Source of the DNA: Methanohalophilus sp. | Lineage (GTDB): Archaea; Halobacteriota; Methanosarcinia; Methanosarcinales; Methanosarcinaceae | NCBI RefSeq assembly: GCF_030156785.1 | Contig: NZ_JASGLW010000001.1 | Coordinates: 186,001 to 250,000, forward strand | Length of the DNA: 64,000 bases | Reading direction: 5' to 3' | Part shown: positions 8,948 to 16,587 of the stretch, one piece after another | Layout of the letters: each line of letters opens with the position of its first letter | How positions within the stretch are numbered: position 1 is the first letter of the stretch | Program-made: the position numbers and the translations under genes | The notes under the pieces: generated by a model | Seen by the model: only the letters and a program-made list of their open reading frames with translations | Database searches by the model: none | What the model was told of the DNA's origin: nothing

Positions 8948-9826
8948 TTACTGCTTTGTGATTTCTTCAAAATATGATTTTATCAGATCCTCGTACCCTT
9001 CCGGTAAGTCCTCATGGTAAGGTGAAGATGAGATCATTCCGATATCGTAAGATGAAGATGGTTTAAAATCCGGCGGAAGGCTTTCATCGTCTCCAGATTC
9101 AGTAAACCCGGTTTCAGATCCTGGTGGTAAGGTGAGATCAACTTCTTCACCTTCTACTATTATCACTGAGGGTTCCCCGGTGATATTTTCTCCAGATGGA
9201 TTCTTTCTGTCATCTAAAGGTGAGGTTTCAGGAGGCATATTTCCATTATCCGGAACAAATGGAAGATCTTCAATAACCTCTTCAATGTCTGAAGGAGTAA
9301 TTTGAGTACGGTAATCTAATACGGTTGTAGTAGTTGTTAATATGGAAGCAGCAAAGAAAAGTATTATCGTTAATCTGAGCATTTTATTGATTAGAACTAC
9401 AGAATTGGGTATTTCTTTTGTTGCTGATACTACAGACATTAAAAGTTCTGGAACTATTGTGTTTTGAACCTCACGATTATCATAGGCAGTTCTTAATTTT
9501 TCTTCAAGTATTGGATATTTTGATTCAATAATTTCAAGAATATTTTGTTTTTTATCTCTTCTATGTAACAATAAAACCGCCGGGAAAGAAATTATGAAAG
9601 CTGCAATCAAAAGTGCAATTGTAGATGCTTTTACTGTTATAGTAGAGATCAGGAAACTTTCATCAGGATCAGGATACAATAAATCCATGTTAAAAATTCG
9701 AAAAGCAATGTATAGAAGTAGTGTCACAGATAAACTGTCTATAGCTACAAAGATTCTTCTATATTTCTGAGCTGCTTTTTGTTTCTCTTGAATAAAAAGC
9801 TCCAAATCTTCACCGGCTTCTTCCAT
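8948..9826 (-). CDS. Membrane protein of the MoxR operon (unknown function)
   Basis: About 292 residues. Two N-terminal helices (LSVTLLLYIAFRIF; then IALLIAAFIISFPAVLLL) are followed by a cytoplasmic-looking segment (ESKYPILEEKLRTAYDN) and a third helix near residue 170. The long acidic Pro/Gly/Ser-rich tail (for example PPETSPLDDR) is probably outside the membrane. The ATG at 9826 follows GAGGGAATAACT; an earlier in-frame start would overlap pheA. It is the first gene before moxR and shares its orientation, so it is probably part of the same complex. I recognise only a general archaeal hypothetical family and assign no function. Confidence 0.7.
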   Translation of the reverse strand: MEEAGEDLELFIQEKQKAAQKYRRIFVAIDSLSVTLLLYIAFRIFNMDLLYPDPDESFLISTITVKASTIALLIAAFIISFPAVLLLHRRDKKQNILEIIESKYPILEEKLRTAYDNREVQNTIVPELLMSVVSATKEIPNSVVLINKMLRLTIILFFAASILTTTTTVLDYRTQITPSDIEEVIEDLPFVPDNGNMPPETSPLDDRKNPSGENITGEPSVIIVEGEEVDLTLPPGSETGFTESGDDESLPPDFKPSSSYDIGMISSSPYHEDLPEGYEDLIKSYFEEITKQ

Positions 9827-9851
9827 AGTTATTCCCTCAGATATTGTGCTT

Positions 9852-10700
9852 TTATGCAAAATATTCGCCGTAAGAACCCAGCATTTTCAATTTCTTTGTT
9901 TTCATAGCGATCTGACTAATCACATCATTGATATTTTCATCGTCAATTGTCCCTTCAAAATCAATATAAAACAAATAATCACCAAGAGATCTTTTTGAAG
10001 GTCTTGATTCTATTCTTGTAAGATTGATGTTCCTTGTGGCAAATTCTTTCAAAATTTCGTACAGTGCACCTGGACGATCGCTATCAAGATATACAATAAT
10101 GGATGTTTTGTAATTAGCTGCTTTTTCCTGCGGAACACATGTTTGTTGTTTATTATGGCTGGCAACCATTGTAATAAAGCGTGTTTCATTTTTCTTCCAG
10201 TCCTGGATTCCCGAGAGGAGGACATTAAGTCCATAGGTTTTCGCCGCCGCCTCTGAAGCAATTGCGGCCATCTCATTAAATTCAGTCGCAAGGCGGGCAG
10301 CGTGCGATGTACTGCCTGTAGTCCTCAATTCTGCATTCGGAAAGTTTTTCCTGAGAAATTGCCTGCATTGTGCAAGAGCGTGTGGGTGGGATAAGATTAC
10401 ATGGATATCTTCTGTTTTTCCCTTTGAAACAAGACAATGACTAATAGGAACAACAACTCCGCCAATGATCGTAACATCCTTTTCCATCAGTAAATCCAGA
10501 GTCACTCCAACAGAACCCTCTATGGAATTTTCAATCGGAACAATGCCGACATCAATCTCTTTTTCATCAAGGGCAGTGAAAACATCCGGAATGTCATCAA
10601 AAAAACGGACAATTTCTCCTTTCTTTCCGCACAATTCAAGCCAGACCTTGGTGGCTCTTTCGGAATAAGATTGTTGTGGACCCAATGTGCCAGTACGCAT
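9852..10700 (-). CDS. pheA: Prephenate dehydratase
   Basis: A 282-residue monofunctional prephenate dehydratase, which turns prephenate into phenylpyruvate for phenylalanine synthesis. The catalytic domain starts at once with GTLGPQQSYSERA and contains VGIVPIENSIEGSVG and the TTGSTSHAARLA region. KNETRFITMV ends the catalytic half. A C-terminal ACT regulatory domain (DRPGALYEILKEFATRNINL, with ESRPSKRSLGDYLFYIDF) gives feedback inhibition by phenylalanine. No clear Shine-Dalgarno is seen; a TATA-like TTTTTAATATC about 25-30 bases upstream suggests a nearly leaderless transcript. Confidence 0.95.
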   Translation of the reverse strand: MRTGTLGPQQSYSERATKVWLELCGKKGEIVRFFDDIPDVFTALDEKEIDVGIVPIENSIEGSVGVTLDLLMEKDVTIIGGVVVPISHCLVSKGKTEDIHVILSHPHALAQCRQFLRKNFPNAELRTTGSTSHAARLATEFNEMAAIASEAAAKTYGLNVLLSGIQDWKKNETRFITMVASHNKQQTCVPQEKAANYKTSIIVYLDSDRPGALYEILKEFATRNINLTRIESRPSKRSLGDYLFYIDFEGTIDDENINDVISQIAMKTKKLKMLGSYGEYFA

Positions 10701-10744
10701 CGCAATTTAGACTTATTTGATATTAAAAATAACTTGTGATTCAA

Positions 10745-12142
10745 TTATTGTTTCAGAAGCCAAAAAATCAGCGTTATCCCTGTGAGGTTTATTATTGCAA
10801 TTAATGCATAACCAAAATAATCAAACCATCCTTTGTCAGAAATGGGTGAATGAGATTTCTCTGTGGAAAGATGTATGATTCTGTCTCCACTAAGGGAATA
10901 TATCTTTTCATCAATCAGTTTTCCTTCTTCGTCAAATACAACAAAAGTATAATCGGTATCAATATCCAGTTTTTGAAAATAGTGTATAACTCCGGGTTCA
11001 CTTGAATCAACAATCTTACCTTCACGCAAAACACAGATATTACATCTATTTTCTGTAATTATTTTTAGTGTTGCATAATCCTTGATATGGATGCGTTTTC
11101 CTTCACAAAAATGGGGATTGTCGGGGATGTCTAGAAGACTAAGTATTGTGGGAGCAATATCCTGCTGATCTGCAGGGAAATCTATAATTTCAGGTTCAGA
11201 AGTGGGAGAGTATATTATTAAGGGAATTCTTTTTACTTCAGATGCTTCTGAGTACTTTCCGGATAGCACACCACCCCTGTTTTCTGAATCCGGAAAAGCC
11301 ATGCCGTGATCAGATGTTATTACAAGTGTAATGCCATTATCCCTGCAAAGTTGATACAAAGGGAGAATCATCATATCAAAATACTCTATGGTCTGCAGGT
11401 ATCCTCCGATTCCACGATAATGGCCGGCACTGTCAATTGCTCCTATATTTAGTGTAAGTATATATGGTACATCCGATTTTTTCATTTCCAGTATTGTGTC
11501 TTCTGCCGCCTTAAAAACAATTTCATTGTAGGCATTATATCGTTCAATGCTCCCTTCCCTTTCATTTTCCACAAGTTTGGGTAAGTCATTGGCATGTTTT
11601 CCCAGACTTTTCCAAACTTCATAAAGTGCTTCATCTTCTGAGCATTGCCTGGCTTTTAGCGATAAATTAACATCATTTATTGAATTTGTTGTATCATGAA
11701 GAATAAGATCCTGTTCTGCAATTATTTCAGCTGAATCGCCTTTTTCCATGATAGCAATCGCAACATATCCATAATCGTGAAGTACATCATAAATTGTAGT
11801 TCCTGGATACTCTACCATTTTTTCATCTGCTTTGCAGGTGCCTGTAATAAGCACATTATGTCCGCTATTTCCTGAAAGTGAAGTTGTGCTGATATCTAAA
11901 AACCGAATACTTTTTGATGATATTGCTGTGAAATTTTTTAATTGGGGTTTTTGCAATATGTTTCTATCAAGAGCTTTGGGTTGATATTCAGGATATATGT
12001 AAGATGCACCAAGACCATCAACAATCAGAATAACGATACTGTTAAAGTCGGTAGATTTTTCTTCTTCAACTACTCCATCGGCAGCAGATAACGGAATATG
12101 GGATGAGATTAATAAGATTATTAAAAACAAATATAATTTCAT
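10745..12142 (-). CDS. Secreted alkaline-phosphatase-superfamily protein (phosphodiesterase/sulfatase-like)
   Basis: A 465-residue protein with a signal peptide (LYLFLIILLISSHIPLSAA) and a C-terminal transmembrane helix (LIAIINLTGITLIFWLLKQ), so it faces outward and is membrane-anchored. The metal-binding core of the alkaline phosphatase superfamily is visible: IVILIVDGLGASYI near residue 35, NIGAIDSAGHYRG in the middle, VITSDHGMAFPDSENRGG, then DIAPTILSLLDIP. The usual nucleophile position falls in SLSGNSGHNVLITGT. It could hydrolyse phosphodiesters, phosphonates or glycan modifications; the substrate cannot be read from the sequence. It starts a minus-strand unit with pheA downstream. Confidence 0.82.
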   Translation of the reverse strand: MKLYLFLIILLISSHIPLSAADGVVEEEKSTDFNSIVILIVDGLGASYIYPEYQPKALDRNILQKPQLKNFTAISSKSIRFLDISTTSLSGNSGHNVLITGTCKADEKMVEYPGTTIYDVLHDYGYVAIAIMEKGDSAEIIAEQDLILHDTTNSINDVNLSLKARQCSEDEALYEVWKSLGKHANDLPKLVENEREGSIERYNAYNEIVFKAAEDTILEMKKSDVPYILTLNIGAIDSAGHYRGIGGYLQTIEYFDMMILPLYQLCRDNGITLVITSDHGMAFPDSENRGGVLSGKYSEASEVKRIPLIIYSPTSEPEIIDFPADQQDIAPTILSLLDIPDNPHFCEGKRIHIKDYATLKIITENRCNICVLREGKIVDSSEPGVIHYFQKLDIDTDYTFVVFDEEGKLIDEKIYSLSGDRIIHLSTEKSHSPISDKGWFDYFGYALIAIINLTGITLIFWLLKQ

Positions 12143-12581
12143 ATAAGAATAATTAGTTTACGTTTTAAGATAAATAATATTCTATTTTTGTAGTTTTTTA
12201 GAACCTCCACAATGATTCATATTTATAAGTTTCTCTTAACATCCTATTATTATTTGCATGTGAAATTTTCATTATTAAAAACAGGACCTGTCGGAGGTTT
12301 TAAAAAATGTGCCATGAAAAGAATCTATTCTATCATAGGTTTCTTTTTATATTATTAATTATAACTTGATTTTCGCTCATTATATATAAGTATTGCTCAC
12401 ATGCAATTGTTTATAAATCTCAAATATTCTATAAATTAAACAATGAATCAACATCAACAAAACCATTATTTTGTTTTTTAATGGAACAATTGTATTACTT
12501 TTTTACAAAATGTTAATATATGGCATTTTCAAAAAACAAATATTTATATACATAAAACACCAACGCAGCAATAGTCAAATA
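12143..12581. other. Intergenic region with divergent promoters
   Basis: This AT-rich spacer separates the phosphatase-like gene (minus) from mtaA (plus). TATA-like elements for the plus strand are seen at 12381-12390 (TATATATAAG) and at about 12541-12550 (TTTATATACA). The second is correctly placed to start a leader of about 50 bases for mtaA. The octamer GCTCACAT at about 12394 also occurs in the inverted repeat at 16417-16487. No ORF of interest was seen. Confidence 0.5.
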
Positions 12582-12617
12582 AGCCCATCATAATGGGTTC
12601 ATACATGTAGATTGGAG
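12582..12617 (+). promoter_or_regulatory. mtaA leader: hairpin plus conserved TGTAGATTGGAG motif
   Basis: A seven-pair hairpin (AGCCCAT at 12582-12588 with ATGGGTT at 12593-12599, loop CATA, one G-U pair) is followed by ACATGTAGATTGGAG at 12603-12617. The GGAG at its end serves as the mtaA ribosome site, 10 bases before the ATG. The same 15 bases occur before mtaC1 at 22135-22149, also after a small hairpin. The same arrangement at two unlinked genes of one pathway suggests a shared regulatory RNA element; its mechanism is inferred only. Confidence 0.6.
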
Positions 12618-12627
12618 TGAATTAGTT

Positions 12628-13647
12628 ATGGAAAAATTAGATCCAAAAACACGATTGATCAATGCGTTAACTGGGCAACCTGTTGATATGGCACCTGCAG
12701 TTTCAGTAACTCAAACTGCAATAGTGGAATTAATGGAAATGACCGGTGCTGCATGGCCGGAAGCCCATACAAATGCTGAAAAAATGGCAACTTTGGCAGT
12801 TGCTTCACATGAACAAGGAGGTCTTGAAGCTGTAAGGTATCCTTTCTGCCTGACAGTATTGGCAGAAGCAATGGGATGCGAAGTCAATATGGGTACAAAC
12901 AACAGGCAACCATCGGTAACCGACCATCCTTACAAGAGTGGAATTGATGGACTTCAAGCCCCTGAGAATCTGGCCGAAACTGGTAGGGTTCCTATTGTTC
13001 TTGAAACAGCAAAAATTGTAAGAGAAATGGTTGGTGAAGATATACCAATAATTGCAGGCATGGAAGGGCCTGTAACACTGGCATCTGATCTTGCAAGTGT
13101 GAAAAAATTCATGAAATGGTCAATCAAGAAACCTGATGACTTTGAAGCCATTCTTGATTTTGCTACAGATGCCTGTATAGAATATGCTAGCCTGTTGCTT
13201 GATAGTGGAGTAGACATGATCTGTGTTGCAGATCCGGTTGCATCTCCTGATCTCATGGATCCATCTACATTTGATTCTATACTGAAATCACGGCTTATAC
13301 GCTTTGCTGATAATATAGATTGTGTTAAGATCCTACACGTTTGTGGGAATGTTGAACCTATTCTTGATATGATGGCTGATTGCAAATTTGAAGGCCTCAG
13401 CATTGAAGAGAAAGTACCAGATCTCAAAGCTGCAAAAGAAACAGTAAAAGGACGTGCAACCCTTGTAGGAAATATATCCAGTCCCTTCGTAATCCTTGCA
13501 GGCACGCCCGATGACGTAAAAGAAAATGTTCGGAAGGCACTTGATGGTGGAATTGATGTAGTTGCTCCTGGCTGTGGTATTGCACCAAATTCTCCGCTTG
13601 AAAATGTGAAAGCTCTGGTTGAGGGCAGAGATGAATACTATCTTTAA
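12628..13647 (+). CDS. mtaA: Methylcobamide:CoM methyltransferase (methyltransferase 2)
   Basis: A 339-residue protein of the uroporphyrinogen-decarboxylase-like family that moves the methyl group from methylated corrinoid protein to coenzyme M. The zinc site expected in MtaA/MtbA is visible as H-x-C in HVCGN (about residues 237-239) and a distal Cys in APGCGIAPNSP (about residue 316). The start follows the motif GATTGGAG. Homologues specific for methylamines (MtbA) look similar; the MtaA name rests on two mtaCB pairs 6-10 kb downstream on the same strand. A perfect 18-bp hairpin lies just after the stop. Confidence 0.92.
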   Translation: MEKLDPKTRLINALTGQPVDMAPAVSVTQTAIVELMEMTGAAWPEAHTNAEKMATLAVASHEQGGLEAVRYPFCLTVLAEAMGCEVNMGTNNRQPSVTDHPYKSGIDGLQAPENLAETGRVPIVLETAKIVREMVGEDIPIIAGMEGPVTLASDLASVKKFMKWSIKKPDDFEAILDFATDACIEYASLLLDSGVDMICVADPVASPDLMDPSTFDSILKSRLIRFADNIDCVKILHVCGNVEPILDMMADCKFEGLSIEEKVPDLKAAKETVKGRATLVGNISSPFVILAGTPDDVKENVRKALDGGIDVVAPGCGIAPNSPLENVKALVEGRDEYYL

Positions 13648-13691
13648 AAATTTATGTAAAGATGCTTCCTCTTGCATCTTTACATAAATTT
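13648..13691 (+). terminator. Perfect 18-bp hairpin between mtaA and the activator gene
   Basis: The arms AAATTTATGTAAAGATGC (13648-13665) and GCATCTTTACATAAATTT (13674-13691) are perfect complements around an 8-base loop. The hairpin begins on the base after the mtaA stop and ends 14 bases before the next ATG. No long T-run follows. It may terminate mtaA transcription, stabilise its 3' end after processing, or attenuate expression of the activator gene. Confidence 0.75.
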
Positions 13692-13705
13692 TCAACGGTG
13701 ATACC

Positions 13706-15313
13706 ATGAAAATCGGAGTTGCAATTGATCTTGGAACAAGCGGATTTCGTGCCCAGAAAATCGATCTTGATTCTGGTGAAATTAAAAAAACTGTAATCAC
13801 TATGCGAAATCCTATACCTGGTGCCAATGTGATGGATCATCTGGATTTTGCTGTAACTTATGGCCAAGATCTTGCGCATGATCTTATGATCAATGCTTTC
13901 AAAAACATAATTGATAAACTTGAAGTTTCATCATCTTTAGAGCGCCTTGCTATCTGTGGAAATCCCATCCAATTATCTCTTTTCCAAGGTATTCCAATAG
14001 ATGATCTGGCATATGCCGGTCAGAGAAAGAAAGAAAAAGACAAGATTAAAGAACAGGAACGAAATGCAGTCATTATTAACGCAACCGATATTCATGGACT
14101 CGAAGATTTCAATAAATGCCGGGTTTTTATTCCCCCCGCAATTAAACATGAGGTCGGAGCTGATGCTCTTGCTCTTATCCTGAAATCCGGCATGCTTGAA
14201 AAAGATGAAATTGCCATTGCTACTGATTACGGAACAAATGCTGAGATGGCATTGAAGGTTAATAACGTTATATATACAGGTTCTGCGGCGGCGGGCCCTG
14301 CTCTTGAAGGACAGGAGATAAGTAATGGAACTATTGCCAGACCATTTGCAATTTCGGATGTTTCGTTTAATCAAAGTGGGTTACAAAACTTCGTTTTAAA
14401 TGAAGATATGGATACAATTCCCGGAGATATTGTAGATCCTGAAACGGGAACTGTGATTAATGAGGGTCAGATTGATGCCCGTGGAATTACTGGAACTGGT
14501 GTTATTGCTTTAATTGATGAATCCATCAAAAATGGATTGATAGTTCTTCCTCAAATTACTACCAAGGATAAATTGATTCATTTACAGGATGGTCTTACCT
14601 TTACTGAAAAAGATCTGAAAGAAGCAGGAAGGGCTATTGGTGCATTGCGTGCCGGGCATATTGCTCTGTGTAATGCCGCAGGTATTGGAATGGATGAAAT
14701 CGAAACCGTTTATATGTCCGGTGCTGCGGGAACTTACATGGATGCAGCAAAGGCGCATTCAATTGGTATGGTTCCGTATAGTGCCCAAAAAGTGTGCCAG
14801 ATAGGTAATACTTCACTTGCAATGGCTCGCGAAATCCTTCTATCGGAAGAAAGGTTGTGGGAATTACAATCTATTGCCAGGGAAATTGTCGGTACACATG
14901 TAATGTTTGCAACAGATAGTGCATTTAAAGATGCTTATATCCTCGAATTGTCCTACTGGGGAGAGGGGATGCCTTTTAAGGCCCTGAAAAAATACCTAAA
15001 AAAGAAGGGCCTACCAACAATTGATATTTCCAGTTCTAAACCAGTAATTGAAAAATGGGTGGAAAAAGACATTCCAGTTCTGGGTGAAGAAGGATTGCAT
15101 GTTCTTGATAAAGTTGGCACCTATCTGCAAATGGAAATCGAACATTGCACATCGTGCCATGAATGCATGAAAGTTTGCCCAAATGAAGCATTATCGGTTG
15201 AAGATAAAACTGTCAGGATACGTACGGATCTGTGTGATGGTGCACATTGCCAGAAATGTATGCATGCTTGCCCACAGGATCTTTTGGACTGGAATTTGCT
15301 CCAGGTGGTCTAA
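13706..15313 (+). CDS. RamA-like corrinoid protein reductive activase
   Basis: A 535-residue protein of the RamA/RACo type, which uses ATP and a low-potential iron-sulfur centre to return oxidised Co(II) corrinoid proteins to active Co(I). The N-terminal part is an ASKHA-type ATPase (GVAIDLGTSGFRAQK at residues 3-17; ATDYGTNAEMAL; YMSGAAGTYMD). The last 60 residues hold two [4Fe-4S] motifs: CTSCHECMKVCP and CDGAHCQKCMHACP. It lies between mtaA and the mtaCB pairs, so MtaC is the likely client, whereas classical RamA serves the methylamine systems. The stop is two bases from the next start. Confidence 0.88.
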   Translation: MKIGVAIDLGTSGFRAQKIDLDSGEIKKTVITMRNPIPGANVMDHLDFAVTYGQDLAHDLMINAFKNIIDKLEVSSSLERLAICGNPIQLSLFQGIPIDDLAYAGQRKKEKDKIKEQERNAVIINATDIHGLEDFNKCRVFIPPAIKHEVGADALALILKSGMLEKDEIAIATDYGTNAEMALKVNNVIYTGSAAAGPALEGQEISNGTIARPFAISDVSFNQSGLQNFVLNEDMDTIPGDIVDPETGTVINEGQIDARGITGTGVIALIDESIKNGLIVLPQITTKDKLIHLQDGLTFTEKDLKEAGRAIGALRAGHIALCNAAGIGMDEIETVYMSGAAGTYMDAAKAHSIGMVPYSAQKVCQIGNTSLAMAREILLSEERLWELQSIAREIVGTHVMFATDSAFKDAYILELSYWGEGMPFKALKKYLKKKGLPTIDISSSKPVIEKWVEKDIPVLGEEGLHVLDKVGTYLQMEIEHCTSCHECMKVCPNEALSVEDKTVRIRTDLCDGAHCQKCMHACPQDLLDWNLLQVV

Positions 15314-15314
15314 T

Positions 15315-16415
15315 ATGAAAAATATGAAAGTTCTTGTAATTGGTGGTTTTCTTGGAAGCGGGAAAACTTCAACTATCCTCAGGGTAAGTGAGTTTCTTGG
15401 AAAGAAAGGTGTAAAGGTTGCAATAATTGTTAATGAGATTGGGGAAGTGGGTATTGATGGTGACGTAATATCAAGCTATGGTTTTGATAGTATTGAACTC
15501 ACAAGCGGATGTATTTGCTGCACCTTAAAGCGAGATCTACGCTACACCATCAATGCTATAATAAAAGACTACAACCCTGATTTTTTGTTAATAGAACCTA
15601 CAGGAATTGCTTTTCCTGCAGTAATCAGGGATGAAATAATGCTGATGAATCTGGGCAATGTTGACTTTGCTCCTCTAGTAACATTGATCGATGGCAGCAG
15701 GTTCAAGGATCAGATGAAAGAAATAAAACAGTTTTCAGAGAGGCAAATAATTGACGCGGAAATTCTTGCCATAAATAAAGTAGATATTGTTGAAGATCTA
15801 TATGTTTCCATTATAGAATCTTCACTAAAGGAGATGAACCCAAAGGCGAGAATAGTGCGCTATTCTGCAAAATCTGATTCAATTCCTTTTTCAAATTTTA
15901 TGGATCTTTTACTTGAAAATAACGTCAATTCAGGAAAGAATACTCCAAAAGTTTTGGAGCAGCCAAAAGAAATCAATTCAATCACTGCATCGGGCATGGC
16001 GACCTATGCTGCAGAGTTTATTTTGATAAGAGGTAGTCTCAATACAAAAGATGCAGAGGACATTTCCTGCATACTCCTCAAAAAACTAAGGGAAAAAATT
16101 GCTGCATTAAATCCATCATTTATCGGCCATGTAAAATCGGTACTGAAAACAAACACAGCTACAATAAAGGCAAGTACCACTGCTTACTATGAAGAACCAC
16201 AAGTAGAAAGTTTTGAAAGCTTCAATTCGTCAATGTCTGTGAAAATTCTTGCAGCGGTATCCAACATTGCCAGTAAGGAGCTTATTGACTCCATTGATTT
16301 CTGTGTTCAGGAAGTATTTACACAAAATGACGTTCCCATAGTAAAGAATGTTGTTCAGAAAAGTCACAAGCATAAAAACTCTGTTGAGATTATAAATATA
16401 TGTAACGATATTTGA
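15315..16415 (+). CDS. COG0523-family (CobW/YjiA-like) GTPase, putative metallochaperone
   Basis: A 366-residue G3E-family GTPase. The P-loop GGFLGSGKTS lies at about residues 10-19, the metal-binding C-x-C-C is seen in GCICCTLKRDL, and the guanine-specificity sequence is INKVD. Such proteins bind zinc or cobalt and deliver metal to target enzymes or serve cobalamin synthesis. It starts one base after the activator stop region (TAATATG), so the two are coexpressed. In this setting it may supply zinc to MtaA/MtaB or act on the corrinoid of MtaC. That role is inference from context only. An in-frame ATG three codons later is possible. Confidence 0.85.
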   Translation: MKNMKVLVIGGFLGSGKTSTILRVSEFLGKKGVKVAIIVNEIGEVGIDGDVISSYGFDSIELTSGCICCTLKRDLRYTINAIIKDYNPDFLLIEPTGIAFPAVIRDEIMLMNLGNVDFAPLVTLIDGSRFKDQMKEIKQFSERQIIDAEILAINKVDIVEDLYVSIIESSLKEMNPKARIVRYSAKSDSIPFSNFMDLLLENNVNSGKNTPKVLEQPKEINSITASGMATYAAEFILIRGSLNTKDAEDISCILLKKLREKIAALNPSFIGHVKSVLKTNTATIKASTTAYYEEPQVESFESFNSSMSVKILAAVSNIASKELIDSIDFCVQEVFTQNDVPIVKNVVQKSHKHKNSVEIINICNDI

Positions 16416-16416
16416 G

Positions 16417-16487
16417 TTGCTCACATCTAAATACCAAACCACTTGTAGATTGGAGTAAGGAAGGAAGTGATACTTAGATGTGAGCAA
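16417..16487 (+). repeat. 14-bp inverted repeat enclosing a copy of the mta leader motif
   Basis: Perfect inverted arms TTGCTCACATCTAA (16417-16430) and TTAGATGTGAGCAA (16474-16487) flank 43 bases. Inside are ACTTGTAGATTGGAG (16441-16455) and TAAGGAAGGAAGTG (16456-16469). The first matches the mtaA and mtaC1 leaders in 14 of 15 positions. The second is identical to the mtaC1 ribosome-site region at 22190-22203. No start codon follows directly. It begins right behind the COG0523 stop. It could be a folded regulatory RNA, a terminator, or a relic of an mtaC leader. Confidence 0.65.
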
Positions 16488-16587
16488 ATATTATCATTAA
16501 TTGCGAACATATATAAGTTTGTAACTTCAAAACGGCATTTTAAATTAAATACCGCTTTTGATTACAAATTTATTACCGGACTTAAGT

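Noticed and set aside
15183-15314. Longer N-terminus for the COG0523 protein
   Set aside because: The extension lies in the ferredoxin-coding end of the activator gene; ATG 15315 immediately precedes the P-loop strand.
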